Virus record (IMG/VR): IMGVR_UViG_3300037430_000014 | Location: 1 to 47,004 of that record | DNA from: a virus | DNA: 47,004 nucleotides | Strand: one strand, 5' to 3' | Shown: positions 15,398 to 24,800 of the stretch, in pieces | Position numbering within the stretch: the stretch's first letter is position 1 | How the letters are laid out: the number at the start of each line of letters is the position of its first letter | The notes under the pieces: generated by a model | Databases searched by the model: none | Seen by the model: only the letters and a program-made list of their open reading frames with translations | Told to the model about the DNA's origin: nothing | Translations under genes and position numbers: made by a program

Positions 15398-18300
15398 TGC
15401 TCGCGAAGACCGATGATGCGGAGTTCGAGCTCCCGCTGCCCCTGGGCGGCGTCTCGGACGACAAGGCGCACTCGAAGCAGGCACCAGGTACCACGCCCGA
15501 GGCGTTCAACAATCGGAGTCAGGACCCGACCAACGGGCGCGAGCGGCCTTCCCAGCGCGCCGGGATGAGCAAGGCGAACGACGTCGCGGTGCAGGACGGG
15601 GTGAAGGTCGCCGAGCTCGTCTCGACGGTCTTCGACGCGCGCAACGTCGAGTACAGCTTCACGCCTGGCGCGGAGTCGGTCGAGTGGTCGAAGCTGAGCG
15701 AGAAGCAGACCGACTCGGTGCCCATGGGGGTCACCGACGACCAGGGCAACGTCTACATCGTCGACAGCGCCACGTCGGTCATGAAGCTCAACGCCGACGG
15801 CGCGATCGTCTGGCAGCTCCCGCTACCCGTCCAGGACACGAGCCATTCGATCCGCTTCATTCACGTCGACGACCTGGGCGACGTGTACGTGGGCGTCTCC
15901 GCGGGCTCGCGGCAGGGTCTCGGGCGCCTGTGGAAGCTCCGGCAGCTCCCTGAGGACGAGATCGAGGTGCGGTGGGAGGTGGCGCTCAACGCCTACGTGG
16001 AGACGGCCAAGGTCCACAAGGACAAGCTCTACACGATCCAGAACGAGCCGGACAATGCTCGCGCGTACGTGCGGGTGTACTCCTCGCTCGACGCGATCCG
16101 ACCTAGGCTGATCCAGGAGTGGCCCGTGCCGTTCCCGGCGAACGACATGGACGTGAGCACGGACGGCGACGTGTTTGTCGCGAGCCCGCCCGTCGACGCG
16201 GAGCCAAATCCGCAGATCGGGACGGAGCGCAGCCCCAACCCCAAGTTCCCGCGCTTCTCCCAGCAGATGCGCGACTGGACGCCCTTCAAGATTGATGGTT
16301 GGGAGAAACGAATCTGGAGCTGGTACAAGGCCAGCCGAATCACGGAGTTCGATGTCGCCGGGCCATTCGTCGAGGGCGCGAAGATCCTGCGGTGGCCCGA
16401 CATCTCCGGGCACGGGCGCCACCTCTACGCGCCCACGTCGATCGGGAAGCAGCCGCCGACAATCTCCTTCGGGGCGATGGGGGTCTCGCCGGTCGTGCGG
16501 TTCAACGGCGTCGACCAGGCGCTGATCTCGGCCTCCAACTCCTCGATCCAGAAAGCCTACGCCGACCAGCAGAAGACGGCGCTCCCGGCCTACGTCGATT
16601 CGATGTTCCTCACGATCATCGTGGTGCGTCCGGAGAAGCGCGACTCGGGCTCGCCCATGTTCGTCTTCGGCCAGGACAACTCGGCCGCGGGCGCCACCGA
16701 TCACATCCTGGTTGCGAACCGGCTTGCCGGCGCTGGGTTCCCGGGCACGTTCGCCAAGGGAAAAATCTGCCACATCGCGACGACCGCCGCGGGCGATCCC
16801 GGCCAGGGGGCTGGCAACTTCCCGCTAGAGGGCAGCTTCGACAACGTCAACGATACCGTGATAGTCGCGATCCTGTGGGACGGCGGGATCTCGCCGGCCG
16901 ACACGACGAAGACCCGCTCCCTCTTCCAGGACAACGGCTTCCCTCGCGACCGCTACCAGGGGCTCGCCAATACGACGCTCGAGCCGACCATCCTCGGCTG
17001 GTGGTCGAACCCCTCGAGCGGCATCGACCACCTGAAGGGCGACGTGGTCGAGTGGATCACGTTCGACCGCATCAACCGGGACTCGCTCACGGAACCGAAG
17101 GTTGTCACGCACGACCACTACGAGACTGGCGGCCCGGCGACGGCGCAGACGGATAACGAGCTCACGCGCCTCGTCGGCTACCTCGCGCACGAGTACGGCC
17201 TGCAGCACCTTCTTCCGCCGGAGCCGGCCGCCAACGCCCACCCCTACGGCCAGCAGCAGCCGGTCCTCGGGGCGCTCGGGGCTCAAGCGGCGGCTGGGCC
17301 GCCCGACGATGGCGTGCTTGGGGCGTCCGGGCGGGCGGAGCGCGCCTTCGGGCTGCTCTCGAAGTACAACCCGCAGGGCGAGCTCGTCTGGGTCGCGAGC
17401 GGCGAGGACTTCGATCCTGACGATCCGCTCAAGAGCGCTGTCGGGTTCGGCTACGGCGTGCGCTGCGACAAGGACGGCAACGTGTTCTCGATGGGGCCGA
17501 CCTTCCCGCTCCTCGCGACGATCGACCAGAGCACGCGCTTCCTGCGCAAGATCATCGACAAGGGCGACACGTTCTCGCTCCTCGTCGCCGATGGGGCCTG
17601 GAGCGTCGTCATCGACGAGCCGACGTACGCCTACCCGCGCATGGACGTCGACTCGTTCGGGAACGTCTACGTGCCGCTCAGCGTGGGCACCGATCGCCTG
17701 CGCGTCTACAAGGGCCTCGACGGGACGCTCCTCTCCCAGGTCGCGGTGGGCGTGCCGCCGCGCCGGCTCTTCTCGGTCGCGATCGACCGGAACATTCCCG
17801 ACTACGGCGAGGATCTCGCCGACCCGATCGCGCGCTTCGTCTACGCCTTCGGCCAGGCGGGGAGCGACCCCTCGCTCCAGGTGACCAAGGTGCGCCTCGT
17901 GCAGGAGTCGCCGATCTCGGGCAGCCCGCGCGAGCACGCGCACCTCGCGATCTCGGGCCAGGGCGAAATTCGCAAGTACGAGCTCGGTGGTGGCTCCATG
18001 AGCACCCCGAGCGGGGCCGTCGGCGCGCTCTCCTCGAGCGCCGTCTACATCCAGGCCGCGAGCGCCTTTGAGCGCATCGTGATCACCGACGGCATCTCGA
18101 AGCTGAAGGTCTACGACCCGCGCCTCGACACGATCTCGTCGCTCGCCTCGACGACCCCGGGCGAGCCGCCGCACGGCTGCAAGATCCTGGAATTCTGGGC
18201 CGGGCGTCTCGTGGGCCTGCGCGCGCCGGGCCTGATCAACGGCGCCTTCAACTGGCTCATGTCGGCGGTCGACGACATCGCCGACTGGAACACGCTCCCG

Positions 18301-19257
18301 GTCGACGGCGGCGCCGCGAGCGCGATCGGGGGCTCGAACGCGGCGGGGCCGGGCATGGTCCCCGACATCCCCAACGCCTTCATCCCCTACAGCGACGACT
18401 TCGCCTACGTGGGGTGCGACCACTCGATCTACAGCCTCTCGGGCAACCCGCGCGACGGCGGGCAATGGGACCTGCTCTCGGACATCACCGGGATCGCCTT
18501 CGGGCGCGCGTGGTGCAAGGACCCCGAGGGGAACGTGTGGTTCATCGGCGCGCGCGGCGGCCTCTTCGTGATCAACCCCGGCGGGCTGCCCAAACGCGTC
18601 TCCGAGTTCAACATCGACCAGCGCCTCGCGACGATCAACTTCGCGACCCACTACCTGCGCCTCGCCTGGAACGACGACGACAAGGGCGTGCACATTCTCC
18701 GCTTCCCCTTCGGGACACCGGGCGCGCCGGTCGAACACTGGTTCTGGGATCGAAAGCGCATGGCGCCCTGGCCCGACACCTTCGGATCCGCGGCCGACCC
18801 TTCGGTCGAGCCGACGGCCGTCTACGTCGTCGACGGCGACGACCCCGACGATCGCAAGCTCCTGCTCGGCGGGCGCGACGGGTTCATTCGGAAGTGGGAC
18901 AAGGACGCGCGCGACGACGACGGGGTAGCGATCGACTGGAACGTGCTCGTGGGCCCGCTCGCCGACTCCAGCGTGCGCGGGGAGACCCGCTTCGTGGGCC
19001 CCAGGATCGTCATGGCGAGCGAGCAGGACGGGGCCTCCTTCGAGCTCTTCTCGACGGACGACCCCTCGGCGCGCGGCGTGGTGCGCCACCGCGGGGAGCT
19101 GCTCGCGGGCCGAAACCCGCTCATGCGCAACCGAATGCGGGGCTCCTACTGCTACGTGCGCGTCCGGAACAGCCTGCCGGGCCAGCGCGGGGCGATTGAG
19201 GAGGCGTGGATGCGCGCGTACCCTGCCGGGGCCAAGCGCATGCGGGAGACCCTCTAG
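15397..19257 (+). CDS. Tail nozzle beta-propeller protein with inserted lectin-like domain
   Basis: The 1286-residue protein is probably the hexameric nozzle at the tail tip. Repeated propeller-blade strands are visible: VTDDQGNVYIVD, VDDLGDVYVGV, DVSTDGDVFVAS, then after a gap CDKDGNVFSMG, DVDSFGNVYVPL and KDPEGNVWFIG. Between the third and fourth blades (about residues 295-618) lies a concanavalin-A/LamG-like domain: WSWYKAS, WPDISGHGRHLY, VVRFNGVDQALIS, then LVGYLAHEYGLQHLLP and HPYG, the usual ending of such modules. The C-terminus (GRNPLMRNRMRGSYCYVRVR) fits nozzle endings. GTG 15397 overlaps the adaptor stop. The lectin-like insert may bind host polysaccharide. Exact propeller topology needs a structure model. 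Confidence 0.72.
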   Translation: MLAKTDDAEFELPLPLGGVSDDKAHSKQAPGTTPEAFNNRSQDPTNGRERPSQRAGMSKANDVAVQDGVKVAELVSTVFDARNVEYSFTPGAESVEWSKLSEKQTDSVPMGVTDDQGNVYIVDSATSVMKLNADGAIVWQLPLPVQDTSHSIRFIHVDDLGDVYVGVSAGSRQGLGRLWKLRQLPEDEIEVRWEVALNAYVETAKVHKDKLYTIQNEPDNARAYVRVYSSLDAIRPRLIQEWPVPFPANDMDVSTDGDVFVASPPVDAEPNPQIGTERSPNPKFPRFSQQMRDWTPFKIDGWEKRIWSWYKASRITEFDVAGPFVEGAKILRWPDISGHGRHLYAPTSIGKQPPTISFGAMGVSPVVRFNGVDQALISASNSSIQKAYADQQKTALPAYVDSMFLTIIVVRPEKRDSGSPMFVFGQDNSAAGATDHILVANRLAGAGFPGTFAKGKICHIATTAAGDPGQGAGNFPLEGSFDNVNDTVIVAILWDGGISPADTTKTRSLFQDNGFPRDRYQGLANTTLEPTILGWWSNPSSGIDHLKGDVVEWITFDRINRDSLTEPKVVTHDHYETGGPATAQTDNELTRLVGYLAHEYGLQHLLPPEPAANAHPYGQQQPVLGALGAQAAAGPPDDGVLGASGRAERAFGLLSKYNPQGELVWVASGEDFDPDDPLKSAVGFGYGVRCDKDGNVFSMGPTFPLLATIDQSTRFLRKIIDKGDTFSLLVADGAWSVVIDEPTYAYPRMDVDSFGNVYVPLSVGTDRLRVYKGLDGTLLSQVAVGVPPRRLFSVAIDRNIPDYGEDLADPIARFVYAFGQAGSDPSLQVTKVRLVQESPISGSPREHAHLAISGQGEIRKYELGGGSMSTPSGAVGALSSSAVYIQAASAFERIVITDGISKLKVYDPRLDTISSLASTTPGEPPHGCKILEFWAGRLVGLRAPGLINGAFNWLMSAVDDIADWNTLPVDGGAASAIGGSNAAGPGMVPDIPNAFIPYSDDFAYVGCDHSIYSLSGNPRDGGQWDLLSDITGIAFGRAWCKDPEGNVWFIGARGGLFVINPGGLPKRVSEFNIDQRLATINFATHYLRLAWNDDDKGVHILRFPFGTPGAPVEHWFWDRKRMAPWPDTFGSAADPSVEPTAVYVVDGDDPDDRKLLLGGRDGFIRKWDKDARDDDGVAIDWNVLVGPLADSSVRGETRFVGPRIVMASEQDGASFELFSTDDPSARGVVRHRGELLAGRNPLMRNRMRGSYCYVRVRNSLPGQRGAIEEAWMRAYPAGAKRMRETL

Positions 19258-19752
19258 ATGGCCGAGCGAGCACGCCAGAGCCGGCGCACGAGCGCGCGGC
19301 ACTCGAACACCATGGCGCGCGGGGACCGCGGCGAGCCGCGCGACCACCGCCGGGAGGACTCGCGGATCACCGAGAACGACCTCGACCCCTCCCAGTTCGA
19401 GCTCGTCGACGGGCGCCTGACCCTGAAGCTCGACACCGAGGCGACGAGGGCGCTCCTCGAAGAGGTGCTCGGCGCGGGCCTCGAGTTCTCCGGGGACGGG
19501 ACGCTCCAGCTCAAGATCGGCGCGACGCTCGGCTACGACCGCTCGGGGCGCCTCGCGGTGACGTTCACGGAGCTCGCGCAGCTCACCGACACCACGATTC
19601 CGGACCCGGCGGCGGCCCCGGCGACGGCCACGATCCTCCGGAACGACCTCGTGGCGAACACGATTCCGGCGCTCCGGACCGCCCTCGAGACGCTCACGGC
19701 GGCCATCAACTCGCTTCTGACCGAGGCTTCGACCAGCGACAGGGGGATCTAG
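19258..19752 (+). CDS. Hypothetical tail-associated protein
   Basis: The 164-residue product starts at an ATG immediately after the nozzle stop. Residues 1-40 are basic and disordered, 45-110 are strand-rich with regular repeats (LVDGRLTLKLD, LQLKIGATLGYDRSGRLAV) like a short fibre stem, and the end is helical (TALETLTAAINSLL). It could be a small trimeric fibre or plug. No catalytic motif. Confidence 0.6.
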   Translation: MAERARQSRRTSARHSNTMARGDRGEPRDHRREDSRITENDLDPSQFELVDGRLTLKLDTEATRALLEEVLGAGLEFSGDGTLQLKIGATLGYDRSGRLAVTFTELAQLTDTTIPDPAAAPATATILRNDLVANTIPALRTALETLTAAINSLLTEASTSDRGI

Positions 19753-19754
19753 CC

Positions 19755-20381
19755 ATGGGCCTCATGAACAGCCTTCGAGGCGAGGGCACGAGCAAGTACC
19801 GCGGCGACCTGCGCAAGCTGATCGGCCAGGAGCGCGAGTCCGATCGGATGTTCGGGGACGTCACGCAGGAGCAGCTCACGAAGGGCCTGCAGGCGCGAAT
19901 TGGCGGGTACGACCAGGCAATCGAGCGCTCGAGCGACGTCTCGCGCGCGGCGCGCCGGGGCGTCCTCCAGCGCGGGAAGCAGCTCGAGAGCGACCTGACC
20001 GCGCGCATGGGCGCCGGGGGCAAGTTCGGGACGACCGCGCTCGACGCGGCCCGGATCGGCCTCCATAGCGCCCTCTCGAGCGACCTCGAGAACATCGACG
20101 CCGGCTTCGCGGACCTCTTCAGCTCGCTCGCCGTCGGCCGCGGTGAGACCGAGGCCGCGGGACGCAGCGCGCTCGGGGCCTTCGCGCAGGACCGCTCGAG
20201 CCAGGAGAGCGAGCTCTACCGCCTGCTCGCCGGCACGGTGAAGACACCCAAGGCCGGCATGCTCGGGGGACTCCTCTCCGCGGGCGGCGCGGCGCTCGGG
20301 ACGATGTTCGGCGGCCCCGTCGGCGGAGCGTTCGGCGGCGAGCTCGGGAGTGCCGTCGGCAGCGGGCTGGAGCGGGACTAG
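19755..20381 (+). CDS. Probable internal virion (ejection) protein
   Basis: The 208-residue protein has an amphipathic helical N-terminal 150 residues (ARIGGYDQAIERSSDVSRAA) and a Gly/Ala-rich hydrophobic C-terminus (GGLLSAGGAALGTMFGGPVG and onward) with GxxxG spacing typical of membrane-inserting segments. That design matches small ejection proteins of short-tailed phages, which leave the head and form a channel across the host envelope. Position between nozzle and two larger ejection candidates agrees. ATG 19755 lies two bases after the previous stop. Confidence 0.6.
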   Translation: MGLMNSLRGEGTSKYRGDLRKLIGQERESDRMFGDVTQEQLTKGLQARIGGYDQAIERSSDVSRAARRGVLQRGKQLESDLTARMGAGGKFGTTALDAARIGLHSALSSDLENIDAGFADLFSSLAVGRGETEAAGRSALGAFAQDRSSQESELYRLLAGTVKTPKAGMLGGLLSAGGAALGTMFGGPVGGAFGGELGSAVGSGLERD

Positions 20382-20386
20382 CCGAC

Positions 20387-20443
20387 ATGATCCCCGCGCG
20401 CCGAAACCTGCACGGGCCCTACCGCGTGAGGGCTCAGGCGTGA
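20387..20443 (+). CDS. Possible 18-residue leader peptide
   Basis: A short frame (MIPARRNLHGPYRVRAQA) fills the gap between two ejection-protein genes and ends in a GTGA overlap with the next start. It may serve only to couple translation. It could equally be chance. Confidence 0.2.
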   Translation: MIPARRNLHGPYRVRAQA

Positions 20444-21807
20444 GCCCGTATATCCAGGGCCAAGGATTTTCTATGGGCCTCCGGCTCGGAGAGGCCCAGG
20501 ACCGCCACAACCGCGAGAAGGCGTACCAGGAGGACCGCGCGCGCGCGCTCCTGCAAGCGCAGGCGGACATCCAGGCCGACGATCAGCTCCTTGCCGCGCA
20601 ACAGCAGCGCGAGGTGGCGGCGGTGCCGGGCGCCGTGCAGCCGGGCTTCGCCGGGCCGATGCAGCCCGAGGTCGAGTCGAAGCAGAAGGAGATCGTCGAC
20701 CGCTTCGCCTACGTGCGCGACGTCGCGAAGCGGATGTCGCCGCAGCACCGCGAGCGGTACCTGCTCGAGCAGAAGGCCGAGTTCCAGAAGGCGGCGACCG
20801 ACAAGGCGCGGAAGACGATCGCCTCGGGGATCCAGGACCGCGTCGCGCAGGGCTCCTACAACTTCCTCGACGAGACCGAGCCCAACCCCGAGATCGACGC
20901 CCGGCTTGAGGCGATCACGACCGCGCTCGACGACCCGAACAGCGACCCTCTCAAGGTCGCCGACCTCGACGCCGAGCTCCTGAAGACCGTTCGGGAGCAC
21001 AACAAGAAGCTGCTCGCGCGTAACCGGGGCACGGCCATGATCGACGGCCAGCTCCAGAAGGCGGTCGACTCTGGCAACTCGGCGCTGGCGAGCTCGCTCG
21101 AGGAGCTCAAGGCGATGTGGGGCACGGGCGAGCTCGACGCCGACGACCTTGTGGACAAGCTCTTCGAGGCCCAGTACGGGCGCAAGACCGCGCGCGCCTC
21201 GGGCCCGACCCCCTACCAGGTGCGCCAGGACGCGATCAAGCTCTGGCAGGCGACCGCCATGAAGCCCGGCCTCCCGAGCGAGGAGGAGCTCGCGCCGTAC
21301 CTCGAGATGGTGGGCGGGCCGCCTCCCGCCGTGCCGCTGAAGCGCGCCGATGTGATCAAGAACGCGACCGGCGGGGGCGCACCGGCGCCGACCGAGGTCG
21401 ACCCTGGCGTCGCGAAGCGCCAGGGCGAGAAGATCCGGGTCGCGAAGACCGAGCGCGAGGAGCAGGCCGGGCGCGCCGCCAAGGCGCAGCCGAAGGCGGC
21501 GGCCGCCGAGCAGCGGCCCCAAGGAGGCCGCCCGCCGCGTCCCTGGGCGAAGCTCGGCCCGAAGGAGCGCCAACAGGCCGAGAAGGACCTGCTCGCCGTG
21601 GCGCGCAAGGGAGGCGACCTGCGGGCCGCGCTGTTTGGTCTGGGCATCCTCGACCCCGACAGCCTGCCCGCCGCCCTGATTCGGAAGCTGCGCCAGCTCG
21701 GGAAGGAGTCCCGCCAGCCGACGACCGTCGGGCGGCCGCAGCACCAGGGCCCGAGCCAACAGATGATCGACATGGCGATGGGGAAGGGCCGCCGACAGGC
21801 CCAGTAG
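20440..21807 (+). CDS. Probable internal virion protein, helical
   Basis: The 455-residue protein is Ala/Gln/Glu-rich and almost wholly helical. It has long coiled-coil-like stretches (RLGEAQDRHNREKAYQEDRA, LLAAQQQREVAAV), a conserved-looking block RMSPQHRERYLLEQKAEFQK, and a Pro/Ala/Lys-rich linker near residue 340. No enzyme motif is visible. In short-tailed phages a helical core protein of this size stands between the small and the giant ejection proteins, the order seen here. GTG 20440 was chosen because it overlaps the upstream mini-frame and starts the first protein-like segment (SPYIQGQGFSMG). Confidence 0.6.
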   Translation: MSPYIQGQGFSMGLRLGEAQDRHNREKAYQEDRARALLQAQADIQADDQLLAAQQQREVAAVPGAVQPGFAGPMQPEVESKQKEIVDRFAYVRDVAKRMSPQHRERYLLEQKAEFQKAATDKARKTIASGIQDRVAQGSYNFLDETEPNPEIDARLEAITTALDDPNSDPLKVADLDAELLKTVREHNKKLLARNRGTAMIDGQLQKAVDSGNSALASSLEELKAMWGTGELDADDLVDKLFEAQYGRKTARASGPTPYQVRQDAIKLWQATAMKPGLPSEEELAPYLEMVGGPPPAVPLKRADVIKNATGGGAPAPTEVDPGVAKRQGEKIRVAKTEREEQAGRAAKAQPKAAAAEQRPQGGRPPRPWAKLGPKERQQAEKDLLAVARKGGDLRAALFGLGILDPDSLPAALIRKLRQLGKESRQPTTVGRPQHQGPSQQMIDMAMGKGRRQAQ

Positions 21808-21811
21808 GCCC

Positions 21812-24800
21812 ATGGGCTGGCTCGACGACTACGAGGCCGCCGCGGGGATCGAGGCGCCGGTCGCGGCGCCGGTCCAGGAGCCCGAGGGGCCGCAGACCGC
21901 GGCGCCAGCCGCCGGTAGCGCCGCGCCGGCTGCGCCCGCCGCGCCGAAGAGCTGGCTCGACGAGTACGAGGCGGAGCTCCCCCCGACCGACACCGAGGCG
22001 ATCCAACAGGCGGCGGGGTCCTTCGCGCGCGGCGTCGCGAGCGTGCCCGCGAGCGTCTCCCAGGCTGTTGGGATCGCGGCCAAGCACTTCGGGGCCGAGG
22101 ACTTCGGCCAGGGCGCCGAGGAGTTCGGGCAGGCGATCACCCAGGTTGCGAAGGACGTGATCCCCGAGGTGTCGCGCCTCTCGGGCAACTTCATGCTCTC
22201 CCAGCTCCCTCAGGCGCTCGGGTCCTCCGTCGGCTTCCTGGTGCCGGGCGGCGCGCTCCAGGCGCTCGGGGTGCCGGCGGTGCTGACGACCATGAGCCTC
22301 GGCGCCGCCGTCCAGGGCGCCGCCCAGTTCGAGGACGCGCGCCTCCACGGGGCCGACGAAGACACCCAGTGGACGGCCTACCTGCTCGGCCTCGGGGTCG
22401 GCACGACCGAAGCCATCCCGCTCGCCGGCATGCTGAAGCGCGCGGACGAGGGCTCCGGCGGGACGCTGAAGCAGGCGCTCGTGCACATGCTCGTCGAGGG
22501 CGTCGAGGAGTTCACGCAGGAGACGGTCTCCCAGGTCGCCTCGAACGTGATCGCCGGCCACGTCCTGAAGTACGACAAGGACCGTGAGATCCTCGAAGGG
22601 GCGCTCGAGAACGGCGCCGCGGGCTTCCTCTCGGGGGTGCTGCTCTCGGCCGGCGCGAGCGCGGCGGCGCATTCGGCCGCGGCCGAGCAGGGGGAAGGCG
22701 CGCCGAAGGAGGACGAGCGCTCAGGGGAGCCACACCGCCGGCAGCCCGAGCGCGTCGAGGCCGAGCTCACGGGGGTGCGCCAGGAGGCGGGGCCGGAGCC
22801 CGAGGCGGCTGCGCCCGCGCCCGAGGCCGAAGCGGCGCCGGCACCCGAGGCCGTGGCTCCGCCCGAGGAGGCCACGCCGGCCAAGGCCGCCCAGGCGGCG
22901 GGCGAGACCTACGCCCACGGCGAGGACCCCGAGTCCTCCATCCCGATCCCGCTGAAGTCGACGCTCTCGAAACCGACCGCCGTCCCGATCTCCGACCTCG
23001 AGCAGAAGCAGCTCGAGCGCTTCAAGGAGGGCGTCACGCCCGAGCGCGTCGAAAAGCTCGCCGAAGCGATGAGGCAGGGGAAGACCATCCCGCCGGTGCT
23101 CGCGATTCGAACGCCGAAGGGCGCGCTGCGCGTGCTCGACGGACACCACCGGATCGCCGCCGCGCAGAGCCTCGGGTACACAAGCGTGCCCGTCGTGATC
23201 GTCGAGGGGCCCGGCGGCGCGGCCGCGAAGGCGAAGGCGGCGCCCAAGCCCGAGCTCCCGACCGGCGACGCCGACCTCGCGCAGGCGGCGCAGCGGCTCG
23301 TGCGCGAGTACGGCGGCGTCCCCGAGGAGGAGGAGGACATGCCGGCCGCGCTGCAGCTCGCCGAGCGCGTGCTCGCCAACCGCCGCGACGCCGGGATCGA
23401 GCCGACCGAGCTCGACACGGCGCTGTCGGAGCTCGTGAAGGCGACGCGCGCGGAACCGGAGATCCCGGGGTCGAGCGAGGAGGGGGCGCAGACGTCGTAC
23501 GCGCAGGCGGCGCTCGCGCGCGCCAAGGCTGCGCTCGCTGGGCCGAAGGCGGCTCCGGTCGAAGAGACGCACGTGACGGAGGAGGGGCGCTTGATGCCCG
23601 GCAAGGGGCCCGAGGGCGCCGCGCGCTCCGGCGTGGAGTGGCTCCGCCGCCAAGCCGAGAAGCGCCTGACCGCGGCAAAGGCGTCGCTCGAACAAGCGCG
23701 CGCCGACACCCGTCCCGCAACGGAGCGCGTCAGGAAGAGCGGCCGCGGGTGGTGGGCGACGACCCTCGGAGGCGGGAAGGTCCCGTCCCCGTTCAAGACC
23801 CGCAAGGAGGCCCTCGAGTTCCTCGCGGGGTCCGACAAGACCATTCTCGAGTTGCGCGCTGATCAGGCTGCGCAAGCGGAGGCCGCGCTCGCCACGGCCC
23901 GCGAGAGAGAGAAAACCGAGAAACCTGTCCCCGCCGCCCCGCAGGCGCCGGTGACGGTTGAGCCGAAGAAGGCCGCCGCGCAGGCGATCTCCGAGGCCGC
24001 GACCGGCAAGCCCTTCACCGCCCGCACCATCCGCGGCCAAGGCCGCAAGGGCACTCCGTACTCGTACGCCGACGGGCCGATCCTCGGACCGGGCCGCTAC
24101 ACAACGAGCGACCTCGAGCACGCCAAGACGTTCGGGCCCACCATCACCGAGCACGACGTCACGCTGCGGAATCCGCTCGTGATCGACAGCGATCAACAGT
24201 GGCGCGACCTGACGAAGAAGGCCGGTTGGGCTTTCCCGAATCCGGAGGGGCAGCCTCGCCCGAAAATCGCTCAGGACGTGAAGCGCCTGCGCGAGCTGAT
24301 CGAGGCGCAGGGCCATGACGGGGTGATAGTGCGCCTGGACCCGAACGACCTCGACAGCACCATGCACAAGGTGTTCGGGGGCGACCAGGTCGTGGAGTTC
24401 GCGGCCGAGCCCGACAGTCCGCGCGAGCGTATACAGCAGGCCGATGAGGCGCTGTCTGCTCTTAGCGAGCAGGAGGAGCCGGATGCGAAGAGCGTGGCTC
24501 GCGCGCGTGCTCAGCGCGCGACCGCCGAGGCGGAGCTTCGCAAGCAGAGGGCCGCCGAGTCGCCCCCTACTCCGACGCCGGCCGAGGAGGCCGGGGTCAC
24601 CGAAGAGAACGAGGACATCGAGGAGGAGCCAGGCGACCAGAGCGTCGCGCTCGACCCGGGCGAGCTCCCGACCGAGATGCAGGCGGCCTACCCCTCCGAC
24701 CCGGCCATGGGCGGGGGCGCGAACCTCGGCAGCTCAATCGGCGGGCGCCTGCTCGGCGCGCTCGAGCCGCCCCCCGAGCCGCCGAAGGGCGGGCCCGTGA

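Noticed and set aside
16825-19347. 840-codon minus-strand frame opposite the nozzle gene
   Set aside because: Same antisense composition effect; no domain pattern, and blade motifs are clear on the plus strand.
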